Source: Accumulibacter sp032229525 (lineage in GTDB: Bacteria; Pseudomonadota; Gammaproteobacteria; Burkholderiales; Rhodocyclaceae). Taken from it: a stretch of 64,000 bases of DNA. This document shows, one piece after another, positions 18,995-27,008 of this stretch; the first letter of the stretch is position 1; each line of letters opens with the position of its first letter. The stretch is from contig NZ_JAVTWB010000112.1 of NCBI RefSeq assembly GCF_032229525.1, positions 1-64,000 of the forward strand, read 5' to 3'. The notes below the pieces were generated by a model, which was given only the letters and a program-made list of their open reading frames with translations, was not told where the DNA came from and searched no databases. The translations under genes were made by a program, and so were the position numbers.

Positions 18995-20251
18995 ATGGCG
19001 CAAATACTGATCGTCGATGATGAAATGGGCATCCGCGAGTTGCTTTCCGAGATTCTTGCTGACGAAGGTCACTCCATCTCGCTGGCCGAGAATGCCGCGG
19101 CGGCAAGGAAGGTTCGCGCTGACAGGAGGCCGGATCTGGTCCTGCTCGACATCTGGATGCCTGATACCGACGGCATATCTCTGCTCAAGGAATGGGCCGC
19201 AGGCGGCCTCCTGACGATGCCGGTGGTGATGATGTCCGGACACGGCACGATCGACTCGGCGGTCGAAGCGACGCGCCTTGGTGCGACCGATTTCCTCGAG
19301 AAACCCATTGCCCTGCAGAAACTGCTGGCGACGGTCAAGAAGGCGCTGAAGCATGAAACAGTGCTGCAGAAGAAACCACTGACGCTCGAAGCATTCGCCC
19401 GCTCGCCGCTGCTCAAGGATCTCAAAAGGCGTCTCGAGCAAGCTGCCGCAAAAACCTCGGTGCTCCTGCTCAAGAGTGCCTCGGGCAGCATCGCGGAGAT
19501 CTGCGCACGCACCTTGCAGGCACACCGGACGCCCTGGCTCGATCTGTCGGCTTCGAGCACGCCGTTGACCCAGGAGATGCTGCAAAACGCCAGCGGTGGA
19601 GTGGTCTTCGTTGCCGATCTGGCGCAGCTTGGCAAGCTGCAACAAATGAATCTGGTCTTCGCGCTCGAGCGCCTCGAAAGACACAACCTGCAAATGGTTG
19701 CTGCCTCCAGCCGCTCACTTCCGGCGCTGGTCGAAGCAGGTTGGGATTCGGTTCTGGTCAGCCGCCTGGGCGAAGTCTGGGTGTCCCTGCCGCAGATCTC
19801 CGGGCACGCCGACGACGTTCCGGAAATCGCCTCCCTGCTGCTCGCCCACCTGTCCGAGCGCGGTGAAGTGCCCTTGCGTCATTTTTCGAGCGGCGCTCGC
19901 AATGCCCTGCGGCTGCATCGTTGGCAAGGTGAGTGGGCCGAATTGCTGACCACCGTCAAGAATCTCGCCTTGTCCGCGCTCGACGAAGAGATCGCCGCCG
20001 AGGACGTCGAGCGCATCCTGCAGATGGACGCCGGCGGAACTGCTACACCGCTCCCACCGATCTTCCTGGATCAACCTCTGCGCGAAGCGCGTGAGGCCTT
20101 CGAGCGAATGTATTTCGAATATCATCTGGCTGGCGAACGCGGTAACATGACGCGTTTGGCCGAGAAGACAGGCCTCGAACGCACGCACCTGTACCGAAAG
20201 TTGAGGCAGCTTGGTCTCAATATTGGCCGGCGTGGCGACGAGCGTGAGTGA
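18995..20251 (+). CDS. ntrX: Response regulator NtrX with degenerate AAA+ domain
   Basis: Partner regulator of NtrY. The receiver domain has the acidic pair after ILIVDDE, phosphoacceptor Asp52 (LLDIWMPDTDG) and the EKPI lysine. The C-terminal Fis-type helix-turn-helix is clear (AGERGNMTRLAEKTGLERTHLYRKLRQLGL). The central region aligns in position with a sigma-54 AAA+ domain, but the Walker A site is replaced by LLLKSASGSIAEICART, without the GxxGxGK lysine. I also see no GAFTGA loop, so ATP-dependent sigma-54 activation is unlikely. It probably acts as a sigma-70 activator or repressor. Length 418 aa, a little shorter than classical NtrX. Confidence 0.88.
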   Translation: MAQILIVDDEMGIRELLSEILADEGHSISLAENAAAARKVRADRRPDLVLLDIWMPDTDGISLLKEWAAGGLLTMPVVMMSGHGTIDSAVEATRLGATDFLEKPIALQKLLATVKKALKHETVLQKKPLTLEAFARSPLLKDLKRRLEQAAAKTSVLLLKSASGSIAEICARTLQAHRTPWLDLSASSTPLTQEMLQNASGGVVFVADLAQLGKLQQMNLVFALERLERHNLQMVAASSRSLPALVEAGWDSVLVSRLGEVWVSLPQISGHADDVPEIASLLLAHLSERGEVPLRHFSSGARNALRLHRWQGEWAELLTTVKNLALSALDEEIAAEDVERILQMDAGGTATPLPPIFLDQPLREAREAFERMYFEYHLAGERGNMTRLAEKTGLERTHLYRKLRQLGLNIGRRGDERE

Positions 20252-20291
20252 TCTCTCGCCGTTGCTCTGTCAGGGAGGTCAAGAATAAGAA

Positions 20292-21722
20292 ATGAGGATC
20301 GTTATTCTCGGTGCCGGCCAGGTCGGCGCCAGCGTTGCAGAAAGTCTCGTCTCCGAGAATAACGACATCACGGTCGTCGATAGTGACCGTGAGCGTTTGG
20401 CGTTCCTGCAGGATCGCCTCGACCTGCGCACGGTATTCGGCAATGCTTCGCATCCGTCAACTCTGGCCAATGCCGGCCTGCAGGATGCCGATCTGCTGAT
20501 CGCCGTGACTCAGAGTGATGAGACCAATCTCGTCGCGTGCAAGGTGGCGCACAGTGTTTTCAATGTCCCGGCCCGGATTGCCAGATTGCGTGCGCGTGAC
20601 TTTCTGGACAGCGAAAAGTTGCTGTCGGCGGAGAATTTTGCTGTCGACTACGCCCTCTGCCCGGAGCAGGTCATCACCGAGTACATCGCTCGTCTGATTG
20701 ACTTTCCCGAAGCCCTGCAGGTCCTGAACTTTGGCGGCGGACGCCTGGTATTGGTCGGTTTACGGGCTTACGCGGGGGGATTTCTGGTCGGCAGCCCGAT
20801 CAAGGAAATGCGAAATCACTTGCCGCCGCAGGTCGACGGGCGGATTGCCGCGATCTATCGTCGCGGCGGTGCGATCACACCAACCGGTGAAACCATCGTC
20901 GCCGATGGTGACGAGGTGTTTGTCCTGGCAGCGGAAGAGCACATCCGTACCGTCATGCGCGAACTGCGCCGCTCGATGGAGCCGGTGCGGCGGGTGATGA
21001 TCGCCGGCGGTGGCAACATTGGTCTGCGCGTCGCGCAAGCCCTGCAGGCCAAGTGCGAAGTCAAGCTGATCGAGTTGGACCGGAGCCGCGCCGAGTTCGT
21101 CGCCACCTCGCTGAAGTCGGTGCTGGTACTCAACGGTGACGCGACCGACGAGGAGTTGTTGCAGCAGGAGGCAATCGACGAGATGGAACTCTTCCTCGCG
21201 CTGAGCAATGACGACGAAGACAACATCATGGCGGCTTCACTGGCCAAGCGAATGGGCTGTCAACGGGTGGTGGCGCTGATCAACCGACGGGCGTACGCGG
21301 AGCTGGTACAGGGCGGTCCAATAGACATCGCGATTTCGCCCGCACAGGTATCCATCGGCACACTGTTGACCTACGTTCGCCATGGTGACGTCGCGCAAGT
21401 TCACAGTTTGCGTCGGGGTGCTGCGGAGGCTCTGGAGATTGTTGCGCATGGGGATGCGAAGAACTCGCGCGCTGTCGGGCGACGAATCGGCGAACTGCCG
21501 GTGATTCACGGCGCCTTCATCGCCGCCGTCGTCCGCGATCTCGGCGAGACCGAAGACCTGAATTTTTTCCGCCTCGGCGCGAGAAAGCAGACCGGGCAGG
21601 TGCTGATCGCACATAAAGATGTGGTGATCGAGACGGGCGATCATGTCGTCGTTTTCTGCCTTGACAAGAAAGTGGTCAAGCAGGTCGAAAAGCTGTTCGA
21701 GGTCGGGTTCCACTTTTTCTGA
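20292..21722 (+). CDS. trkA: Trk potassium uptake regulator TrkA
   Basis: Cytoplasmic NAD(H)-binding gating subunit of the Trk potassium system. It has two tandem RCK units, each a Rossmann fold with GxGxxG (MRIVILGAGQVGASVAESL at residue 1; RVMIAGGGNIGLRVAQAL near 233) followed by a TrkA-C domain (GGRLVLVGLRAYAGGFLVGSPIKEM and EALEIVAHGDAKNSRAVGRRIGELP). At 476 residues it matches E. coli TrkA (458). It lies 40 bp after ntrX and 9 bp before trkH, so uptake and gating subunits are made together; transcription may come from the ntrYX operon. Confidence 0.96.
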   Translation: MRIVILGAGQVGASVAESLVSENNDITVVDSDRERLAFLQDRLDLRTVFGNASHPSTLANAGLQDADLLIAVTQSDETNLVACKVAHSVFNVPARIARLRARDFLDSEKLLSAENFAVDYALCPEQVITEYIARLIDFPEALQVLNFGGGRLVLVGLRAYAGGFLVGSPIKEMRNHLPPQVDGRIAAIYRRGGAITPTGETIVADGDEVFVLAAEEHIRTVMRELRRSMEPVRRVMIAGGGNIGLRVAQALQAKCEVKLIELDRSRAEFVATSLKSVLVLNGDATDEELLQQEAIDEMELFLALSNDDEDNIMAASLAKRMGCQRVVALINRRAYAELVQGGPIDIAISPAQVSIGTLLTYVRHGDVAQVHSLRRGAAEALEIVAHGDAKNSRAVGRRIGELPVIHGAFIAAVVRDLGETEDLNFFRLGARKQTGQVLIAHKDVVIETGDHVVVFCLDKKVVKQVEKLFEVGFHFF

Positions 21723-21731
21723 GACGGCGGC

Positions 21732-23186
21732 ATGAAAAGCTATTACCCGGTGATCCGGGCGCTGTCGCTGGTGATCCTGATGTTCGGGATGACCATGCTG
21801 CTCCCCTTGGGGCTCTCCTGGCTTCTCGACGATGGCGCCTTGGGTGCTTTCGACGAAGCCTTCCTGCTTACCACCGGGACCGGGTTCGGCCTGTGGTACG
21901 TAACGCGTCGAGTAAACGGCGATCTGACGATACGTGATGGCTTCCTGATGGTTGCGTTGGTGTGGACGGTGCTGCCGGTGTACGCCAGCTTGCCGCTGGT
22001 GCTCCAGCTCAATTTGAGCTTCACCGAAGGCTACTTTGAAGCCGTATCCGGCCTGACCACGACCGGGGCGACGGTCCTCACCGGGCTCGACACGCTGCCG
22101 GCGTCGATCAACTTCTGGCGCACCCAGCTAGTCTGGCTCGGTGGCATGGGACTGATCGTCCTCGCCGTCGCCATCCTGCCCTTGCTGGGGATCGGTGGCC
22201 GCCAGATGTTCAAGGCCGAAACGCCGGGACCGATGAAAGACGCCAAGATGACTCCGCGCATTGCCGAAACTGCGAAGGGGTTGTGGGTGGTCTACTCGCT
22301 GGTCTCGGTCTGCTGCCTTCTGGCCTACCACTGGGCTGGCATGAGCTGGCTCGATGCGGTCATGCACATGTTCGCGACCATGGGACTGGGTGGCTTCTCA
22401 AGCCACGACGCAAGCTTCGCCTATTTCGATTCGCCGCTGATCGAAGCAGTGAGCATCGCCTTCATGCTCTTCGCCGGGATGAACTTCGCGACCCATTTCG
22501 TCGCGTTTTCCAGACACTCGCCCAAAGCCTATGGTTCCGATCCGGAAGTCGGCTGGTTCTTGCTGGTGACGCTCGGCAGTGTGGTCGGCATCGCCGTTTT
22601 TCTCGATTATCACGACGTCTATCCCACTTTTCTCGAGGCGCTACGCTATGCCGCCTTCAACGTCGTATCGATCGCCACCACCACTGGTTTCGCGACTACC
22701 GACTATGCGCTGTGGCCGTTTTTCGCGCCGTTGTGGATGCTCTTCCTGTGCAGCTTCGCGACCAGTGCGGGCTCGACCGGTGGCGGTCTCAAGATGATCC
22801 GCGCCCTGGTGCTCTACAAGCAGGTCTACCGCGAGTTGATGCGCGCCATGCACCCGAATGCAGTGCACCTGGTGAAAGTGGGCAACGATGTCGTACCGCC
22901 CAATATCCTCTTCGCGGTGCTCGCCTTCGGCTTCATGTACATGGTCTGCATCGTCGTGATGACGCTGCTTCTTTCCCTCTCCGGGCTGGAGATAATCACC
23001 GCTTTCTCGGCCGTCGTTGCCAGCATCAACAACACCGGTCCCGGCTTGGGGCAGGTCGGGCCGGCGAGCAACTACGCGGGTCTGACCGGCTTCCAGACCT
23101 GGGTGTGCACCTTCGCCATGCTCCTCGGCCGCCTGGAGATCTTTACCCTGCTGGTGGTCATGACGCCCGCTTTCTGGCGGAAGTAG
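21732..23186 (+). CDS. trkH: Trk potassium uptake membrane protein TrkH
   Basis: Inner-membrane, K+-translocating subunit with about ten to twelve hydrophobic segments over 484 residues. The four pore-loop selectivity segments of the SKT superfamily can be traced: AVSGLTTTGATVLTG, MGLGGFSSHDAS, ASTTGF-like VVSIATTTGFATT, and SINNTGPGLGQVGP. It partners TrkA immediately upstream. hemE follows after 57 bp and may be cotranscribed. Confidence 0.95.
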   Translation: MKSYYPVIRALSLVILMFGMTMLLPLGLSWLLDDGALGAFDEAFLLTTGTGFGLWYVTRRVNGDLTIRDGFLMVALVWTVLPVYASLPLVLQLNLSFTEGYFEAVSGLTTTGATVLTGLDTLPASINFWRTQLVWLGGMGLIVLAVAILPLLGIGGRQMFKAETPGPMKDAKMTPRIAETAKGLWVVYSLVSVCCLLAYHWAGMSWLDAVMHMFATMGLGGFSSHDASFAYFDSPLIEAVSIAFMLFAGMNFATHFVAFSRHSPKAYGSDPEVGWFLLVTLGSVVGIAVFLDYHDVYPTFLEALRYAAFNVVSIATTTGFATTDYALWPFFAPLWMLFLCSFATSAGSTGGGLKMIRALVLYKQVYRELMRAMHPNAVHLVKVGNDVVPPNILFAVLAFGFMYMVCIVVMTLLLSLSGLEIITAFSAVVASINNTGPGLGQVGPASNYAGLTGFQTWVCTFAMLLGRLEIFTLLVVMTPAFWRK

Positions 23187-23243
23187 TGGGGAAAGGGGAT
23201 AATCGCCCCTGCCAAGCAGCTTTCCTCTCCGCTGGAGTTCGAT

Positions 23244-24320
23244 GTGACCCGACCAAGCAACGACAGTTTCCTGCGCGCCTTGCTCAAGGAGCCCACCGCA
23301 CATACGCCGGTCTGGTTGATGCGTCAGGCTGGCCGCTACTTGCCCGAGTACCGCGAAACGCGGGCACGCGCTGGCAGTTTCATGCAGTTGTGCAAGAATC
23401 CCGGCCTGGCCTGCGAAGTCACCCTGCAGCCTCTTGCCCGCTACGATCTCGATGCGGCGATTCTTTTTTCCGACATTCTGACGGTGCCGGATGCGATGGG
23501 TCTGGGACTCTACTTTACCGACGGAGAGGGTCCCCGCTTCGAACGTCCGCTACGTGAGGAGTGGGCGATTCGTGACCTTGCCGCACCGGATCCCTGGAAT
23601 CACCTGCGCTACGTGATGGATGCGGTGGCGGAAATCAGACGGGCGCTGAATAATTCAGTGCCGTTGATCGGTTTTTCCGGGAGTCCCTATACTCTCGCCT
23701 GCTACATGGTCGAAGGCGGGTCAAGCACCGACTACCGGCGCATCAAGGGCATGCTCTACGATCGTCCCGACCTGCTGCATCGCATCCTGACGGTCACCGC
23801 CGATGCCGTAAGCGCCTATCTCAATGCCCAGATTGAATCCGGAGCGCAAGCAGTGATGATCTTCGATTCCTGGGGCGGCTCGCTTTCAGCCGCGGCCTAT
23901 CAGGAGTTTTCGCTGCAGTACATGCGGCGCATCGTCAGCAGTCTGATCAAGGAGAAAGACGGCGAGCGCGTGCCGGCGATCGTGTTCACCAAAGGGGGTG
24001 GCTTGTGGCTGGAGTCCATCGCCGAGGTCGGCTGCGATGCGATTGGCCTTGACTGGACGATCGACATCGGCGAAGCGCGCCGGCGGGTCGGTGACAAGGT
24101 TGCCCTGCAGGGCAATATCGACCCGGCAGTGCTTTTCGCCTCTCCCGACAAGATCGCCATCGAGGCCCGGAAAGTACTCGACAGCTACGGCCCCGGACAG
24201 ACCGGCCACGTCTTCAATCTGGGCCACGGCATCTCCCAGTTTACGCCGCCGGACAACGTCACGGCACTCGTTGAAGCGGTACACCAGCACAGCCGGCTTA
24301 TGCGCCCGCACGACCGATAA
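23244..24320 (+). CDS. hemE: Uroporphyrinogen decarboxylase
   Basis: Decarboxylates the four acetate side chains of uroporphyrinogen III to give coproporphyrinogen III in haem synthesis. The N-terminal signature PVWLMRQAGRYLPEYR is intact, as are the active-site Asp region (ILFSDILTVPDAMGLGLYF) and the second signature (GFSGSPYTLACYMVEGG). The 358-residue length is normal. The start codon is GTG (an overlapping ATG at 23242 is out of frame and stops at once). A weak intrinsic terminator lies downstream at 24469. Confidence 0.96.
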   Translation: MTRPSNDSFLRALLKEPTAHTPVWLMRQAGRYLPEYRETRARAGSFMQLCKNPGLACEVTLQPLARYDLDAAILFSDILTVPDAMGLGLYFTDGEGPRFERPLREEWAIRDLAAPDPWNHLRYVMDAVAEIRRALNNSVPLIGFSGSPYTLACYMVEGGSSTDYRRIKGMLYDRPDLLHRILTVTADAVSAYLNAQIESGAQAVMIFDSWGGSLSAAAYQEFSLQYMRRIVSSLIKEKDGERVPAIVFTKGGGLWLESIAEVGCDAIGLDWTIDIGEARRRVGDKVALQGNIDPAVLFASPDKIAIEARKVLDSYGPGQTGHVFNLGHGISQFTPPDNVTALVEAVHQHSRLMRPHDR

Positions 24321-24468
24321 ACTTGCGTTTACCGCTTGACTTGTTCACAGAACGGCGCCGCAAGATTCGGCTGCTGTCAAAAGTCCCTTGTAAAACAGCA
24401 ACGTACCTGCAACATATTGATTTATATACACTTTCTTATCGCCTGTTTTTCCGGCAATGCCTCTGAAA

Positions 24469-24488
24469 CCCTTGCGGCAAGGGCTTTT
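24469..24488 (+). terminator. Weak intrinsic terminator after hemE
   Basis: CCCTTG (24469-24474) pairs with CAAGGG (24478-24483) around a 3-base loop and is followed by CTTTT. It would end hemE transcripts about 150 bp beyond the stop codon and separate hemE from priA. Confidence 0.5.
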
Positions 24489-24519
24489 GTGCCACTTGCC
24501 AGCGTTTCCATCCACAGCG

Positions 24520-24528
24520 TTATCCACA
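24520..24528 (+). promoter_or_regulatory. Consensus DnaA box upstream of priA
   Basis: TTATCCACA is an exact match to the strongest DnaA box. It lies 130 bp before the priA start. A single site fits DnaA-linked control of priA better than a replication origin. Confidence 0.5.
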
Positions 24529-24657
24529 GAAACTGTGCATGGGATCAAAACTCCCACTAACTGAGCAGGTTATCCCGCATTGCCAGAAGTGGCACGAGCT
24601 TCCGCCACTAAGTTGGCGTACATTGTCCCACCCCTTCCCCGACCGCTTACTGAACCG

Positions 24658-26676
24658 ATGTCCTTGCTGCAGATAGCCCGCGTCGCGCTTGATGTTCCGC
24701 TCCGCCGCTTCTTTGACTATCGCGCCCCGGACGGAGAGCGCTTGTCGACGGCCGATATCGGCTACCGCGTGCGTGTCCCGTTCGGGCAGCAGCAAAAAGT
24801 TGGCATTCTCGTCGCCTTGCCGGCCGACAGCACCTTTCCTCTCGCTCAGCTCAAACCGGTCGACGCCGTGCTGCGTGAGCTGCCACCGCTACCCACGGAT
24901 TGGTTTGGCCTGACCGAATTTTGTGCCGACTACTACCATGTGCCGCTTGGTCAGGTGATGCTGTCATCGTTGCCGGCCGTCTTGCGCGCCATCACGCCTC
25001 CCAAAGCCCGTGCGATTCGGCACCTCCCCAGCTCTGCCGTCGCCCAGCAGGTGCCGGCACTCACCCGGGAACAGGAAGCGTCATTGGCGGCGATCGCCGA
25101 CGCCGGCAGTGGCTTTCGGGTCTACCTGCTGCATGGGGTCACCGGTAGTGGCAAGACCGAAATCTATTTGCGGTTGATCGAGCGGGCGCTGGCCGCCGGA
25201 CGCCAGTCATTGCTGCTGGTGCCAGAAATCAACCTGACGCCGCAGCTTGAAGCCCGGGTGGCTGCGCGCTTTCCCGCTGCCGGGCTGGTCAGTCTGCATA
25301 GCGAGCTGGGAGAGGCCGCACGAGGCCGCAACTGGCGGGCAGCCCTGACCGGCGATGCGCGGATTGTTCTCGGCACTCGACTGGCCATCTTCACGCCCTT
25401 GCCCGAGCTTGGCCTGATCGTGGTCGACGAGGAGCACGATGTCTCGTTCAAGCAGCAGGACGGCATACGCTATTCGGCGCGCGACCTCGCCGTCTTCCGC
25501 GCTCGCCAACGGGCGATCCCGATTGTCCTCGGTTCGGCGACGCCGTCGTTGGAGAGCTGGGCCAATGCCACCGCCTCCGCCGGCCGCGGGCGCTACCGGC
25601 TGCTGACGCTGAACGAACGAGCGGTGGAAGGAGCTCGGCTGCCGCTGGTCAAGTGTATCGACACGCGGCTTGACAAGCTGCAGGACGGGCTTTCCGGGGC
25701 TCTGCTGGCGGCCATCGAACAACGTCTGGCACGTGCCGAGCAAAGTCTCCTGTTCTTGAACCGGCGTGGTTATGCGCCCGTGCTGGCCTGCGCAGCCTGC
25801 GGCTGGGCTTCGCACTGCCATCGTTGCGCGGCAAATCTGGTGTTGCATCTCAGCGACCGCTGTCTGCGCTGCCATCACTGTGGCTTCGAGACACGTGTGC
25901 CGAAGGCTTGCCCAAGCTGTGGCAACCAGGATCTGAGCGCGTTTGGCCGCGGCACGCAGCGCCTGGAGGCTGTGCTTTGCGAGCATTTTCCACAAGCACG
26001 GGTTCTGCGGGTCGACCGTGATTCAGCGAGCAGTCGCACGCAATGGGAAGCGCTGGTGGAGAGAATCCACGCCGGCGAAGCCGACATTCTGGTCGGCACC
26101 CAGATGTTGGCCAAAGGGCATGACTTTCCCAAACTCACTCTGGTTGGCGCCATCGCTCCCGATGCTGCGCTGTTTGCCGCCGATTGGCGCGCACCGGAGC
26201 GCCTTTTCGCGCAACTGATGCAGGTTGCCGGCCGCGCCGGGCGTGCCGAGCGGCCGGGTGAAATGCTGATCCAGACGCAGTTCCCGGAGCATCCGTTGTA
26301 CGCCGCGCTGGTTCGGCACGACTTTCAGGCCTTCGCGGCCAGCCAGCTCGAAGAGCGGCAGCAGGCCGGTTTTCCGCCCTACGCCTACCAGGCCATGCTG
26401 CGCGCCGAAGCGCCGCGCATGGCTGACGCTCTCCGCTTCCTGACTAGCGCCCGGGCATCTCCGCCGAACGAAGCCGACCCCTCGGTAATCCTCTACGACG
26501 CGGTGCCCATGCGGCTGTCGCGAAGAGCCAGCCTCGAACGCGGTCAGCTACTCGTCGAGTCGCCTTCACGGCGAGCCTTGCAGCGTTTTCTCGCCGGCTG
26601 GGTACCGCAGCTTGAAGCCATCCGATCGCCGTCCCGGCTACGTTGGCATCTGGAGGTCGACCCGATGGAGTTCTGA
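24658..26676 (+). CDS. priA: Primosomal helicase PriA
   Basis: Superfamily 2 helicase that restarts stalled replication forks by recognising D-loops and reloading the replisome. The N-terminal 3'-end-binding domain starts MSLLQIARVALDVPLRRFFDY. The helicase domain has Walker A GVTGSGKTE (Lys166), the DEEH box in VVDEEHDVSFKQQ and the DEAD-family motifs GSATPSLES and QVAGRAGRA. Two zinc sites are formed by the Cys cluster CAACGWASHCHRC..CLRCHHCG..CPSCGNQ. Length 672 aa against 732 in E. coli, with a shortened linker. The ATG at 24658 is used; 26 further in-frame codons upstream lack homology. Confidence 0.95.
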   Translation: MSLLQIARVALDVPLRRFFDYRAPDGERLSTADIGYRVRVPFGQQQKVGILVALPADSTFPLAQLKPVDAVLRELPPLPTDWFGLTEFCADYYHVPLGQVMLSSLPAVLRAITPPKARAIRHLPSSAVAQQVPALTREQEASLAAIADAGSGFRVYLLHGVTGSGKTEIYLRLIERALAAGRQSLLLVPEINLTPQLEARVAARFPAAGLVSLHSELGEAARGRNWRAALTGDARIVLGTRLAIFTPLPELGLIVVDEEHDVSFKQQDGIRYSARDLAVFRARQRAIPIVLGSATPSLESWANATASAGRGRYRLLTLNERAVEGARLPLVKCIDTRLDKLQDGLSGALLAAIEQRLARAEQSLLFLNRRGYAPVLACAACGWASHCHRCAANLVLHLSDRCLRCHHCGFETRVPKACPSCGNQDLSAFGRGTQRLEAVLCEHFPQARVLRVDRDSASSRTQWEALVERIHAGEADILVGTQMLAKGHDFPKLTLVGAIAPDAALFAADWRAPERLFAQLMQVAGRAGRAERPGEMLIQTQFPEHPLYAALVRHDFQAFAASQLEERQQAGFPPYAYQAMLRAEAPRMADALRFLTSARASPPNEADPSVILYDAVPMRLSRRASLERGQLLVESPSRRALQRFLAGWVPQLEAIRSPSRLRWHLEVDPMEF

Positions 26677-27008
26677 TCCGCCTGGCGCAGGCGTGCCATA
26701 ATCCGGGAAGCCACGGTTAGCCCGTTCGTTCCCCGCCGGCACCACTTGCTGCCCTGCTCGCCTTCCCCGGTCGACCGACGANNNNNNNNNNNNNNNNNNN
26801 NNNNNNNNNNNNNNNNNNNNNNNNNNNNNNNNNNNNNNNNNNNNNNNNNNNNNNNNNNNNNNNNNNNNNNNNNNNNNNNNNCGTTCCCCGCCGGCACCAC
26901 TTGCTGCCCTGCTCGCCTTCCCCGGTCGACCGACGACCGCGACCGCCTCCGACCTGTCACGCCGCGTTCGCGCAGCGTTTTTCCCAAATCATGGCAAGGA
27001 GTCCTGAC
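26677..27008. other. priA-ppx intergenic region containing a false gap
   Basis: Nominally 332 bp, but 155 bp of this is the 100-N gap plus one duplicate of a 55-bp overlap, so the real spacer is about 177 bp. I see no gene in it; a promoter for ppx would have to lie here or the gene is read from priA. Confidence 0.6.
26727..26936. repeat. Assembly gap of 100 N between identical 55-bp copies
   Basis: Bases 26727-26781 and 26882-26936 are identical 55-mers (both begin CGTTCCCCGCCGG and end CCGACGA) around exactly 100 N. Same artefact as at 3031-3240. Confidence 0.92.

Larger units (their letters stand above)
24321..24657. other. 337-bp intergenic region with DnaA box before priA
   Basis: Between hemE and priA. 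It holds an AT-rich patch (about 24410-24445, around ATTGATTTATATACA), a terminator-like hairpin (24469-24488) and an exact DnaA box TTATCCACA (24520-24528), with the related string CATCCACA eight bases upstream. No gene is visible in it. Confidence 0.6.

Noticed and set aside
22283..23557. A 424-codon open frame overlapping trkH and hemE
   Set aside because: It covers two solid genes in another frame and has an Arg-rich shadow composition.
24321..24657. Replication origin oriC
   Set aside because: Only one exact DnaA box is present and neither dnaA nor mnmG is adjacent; a regulatory box is the simpler reading.
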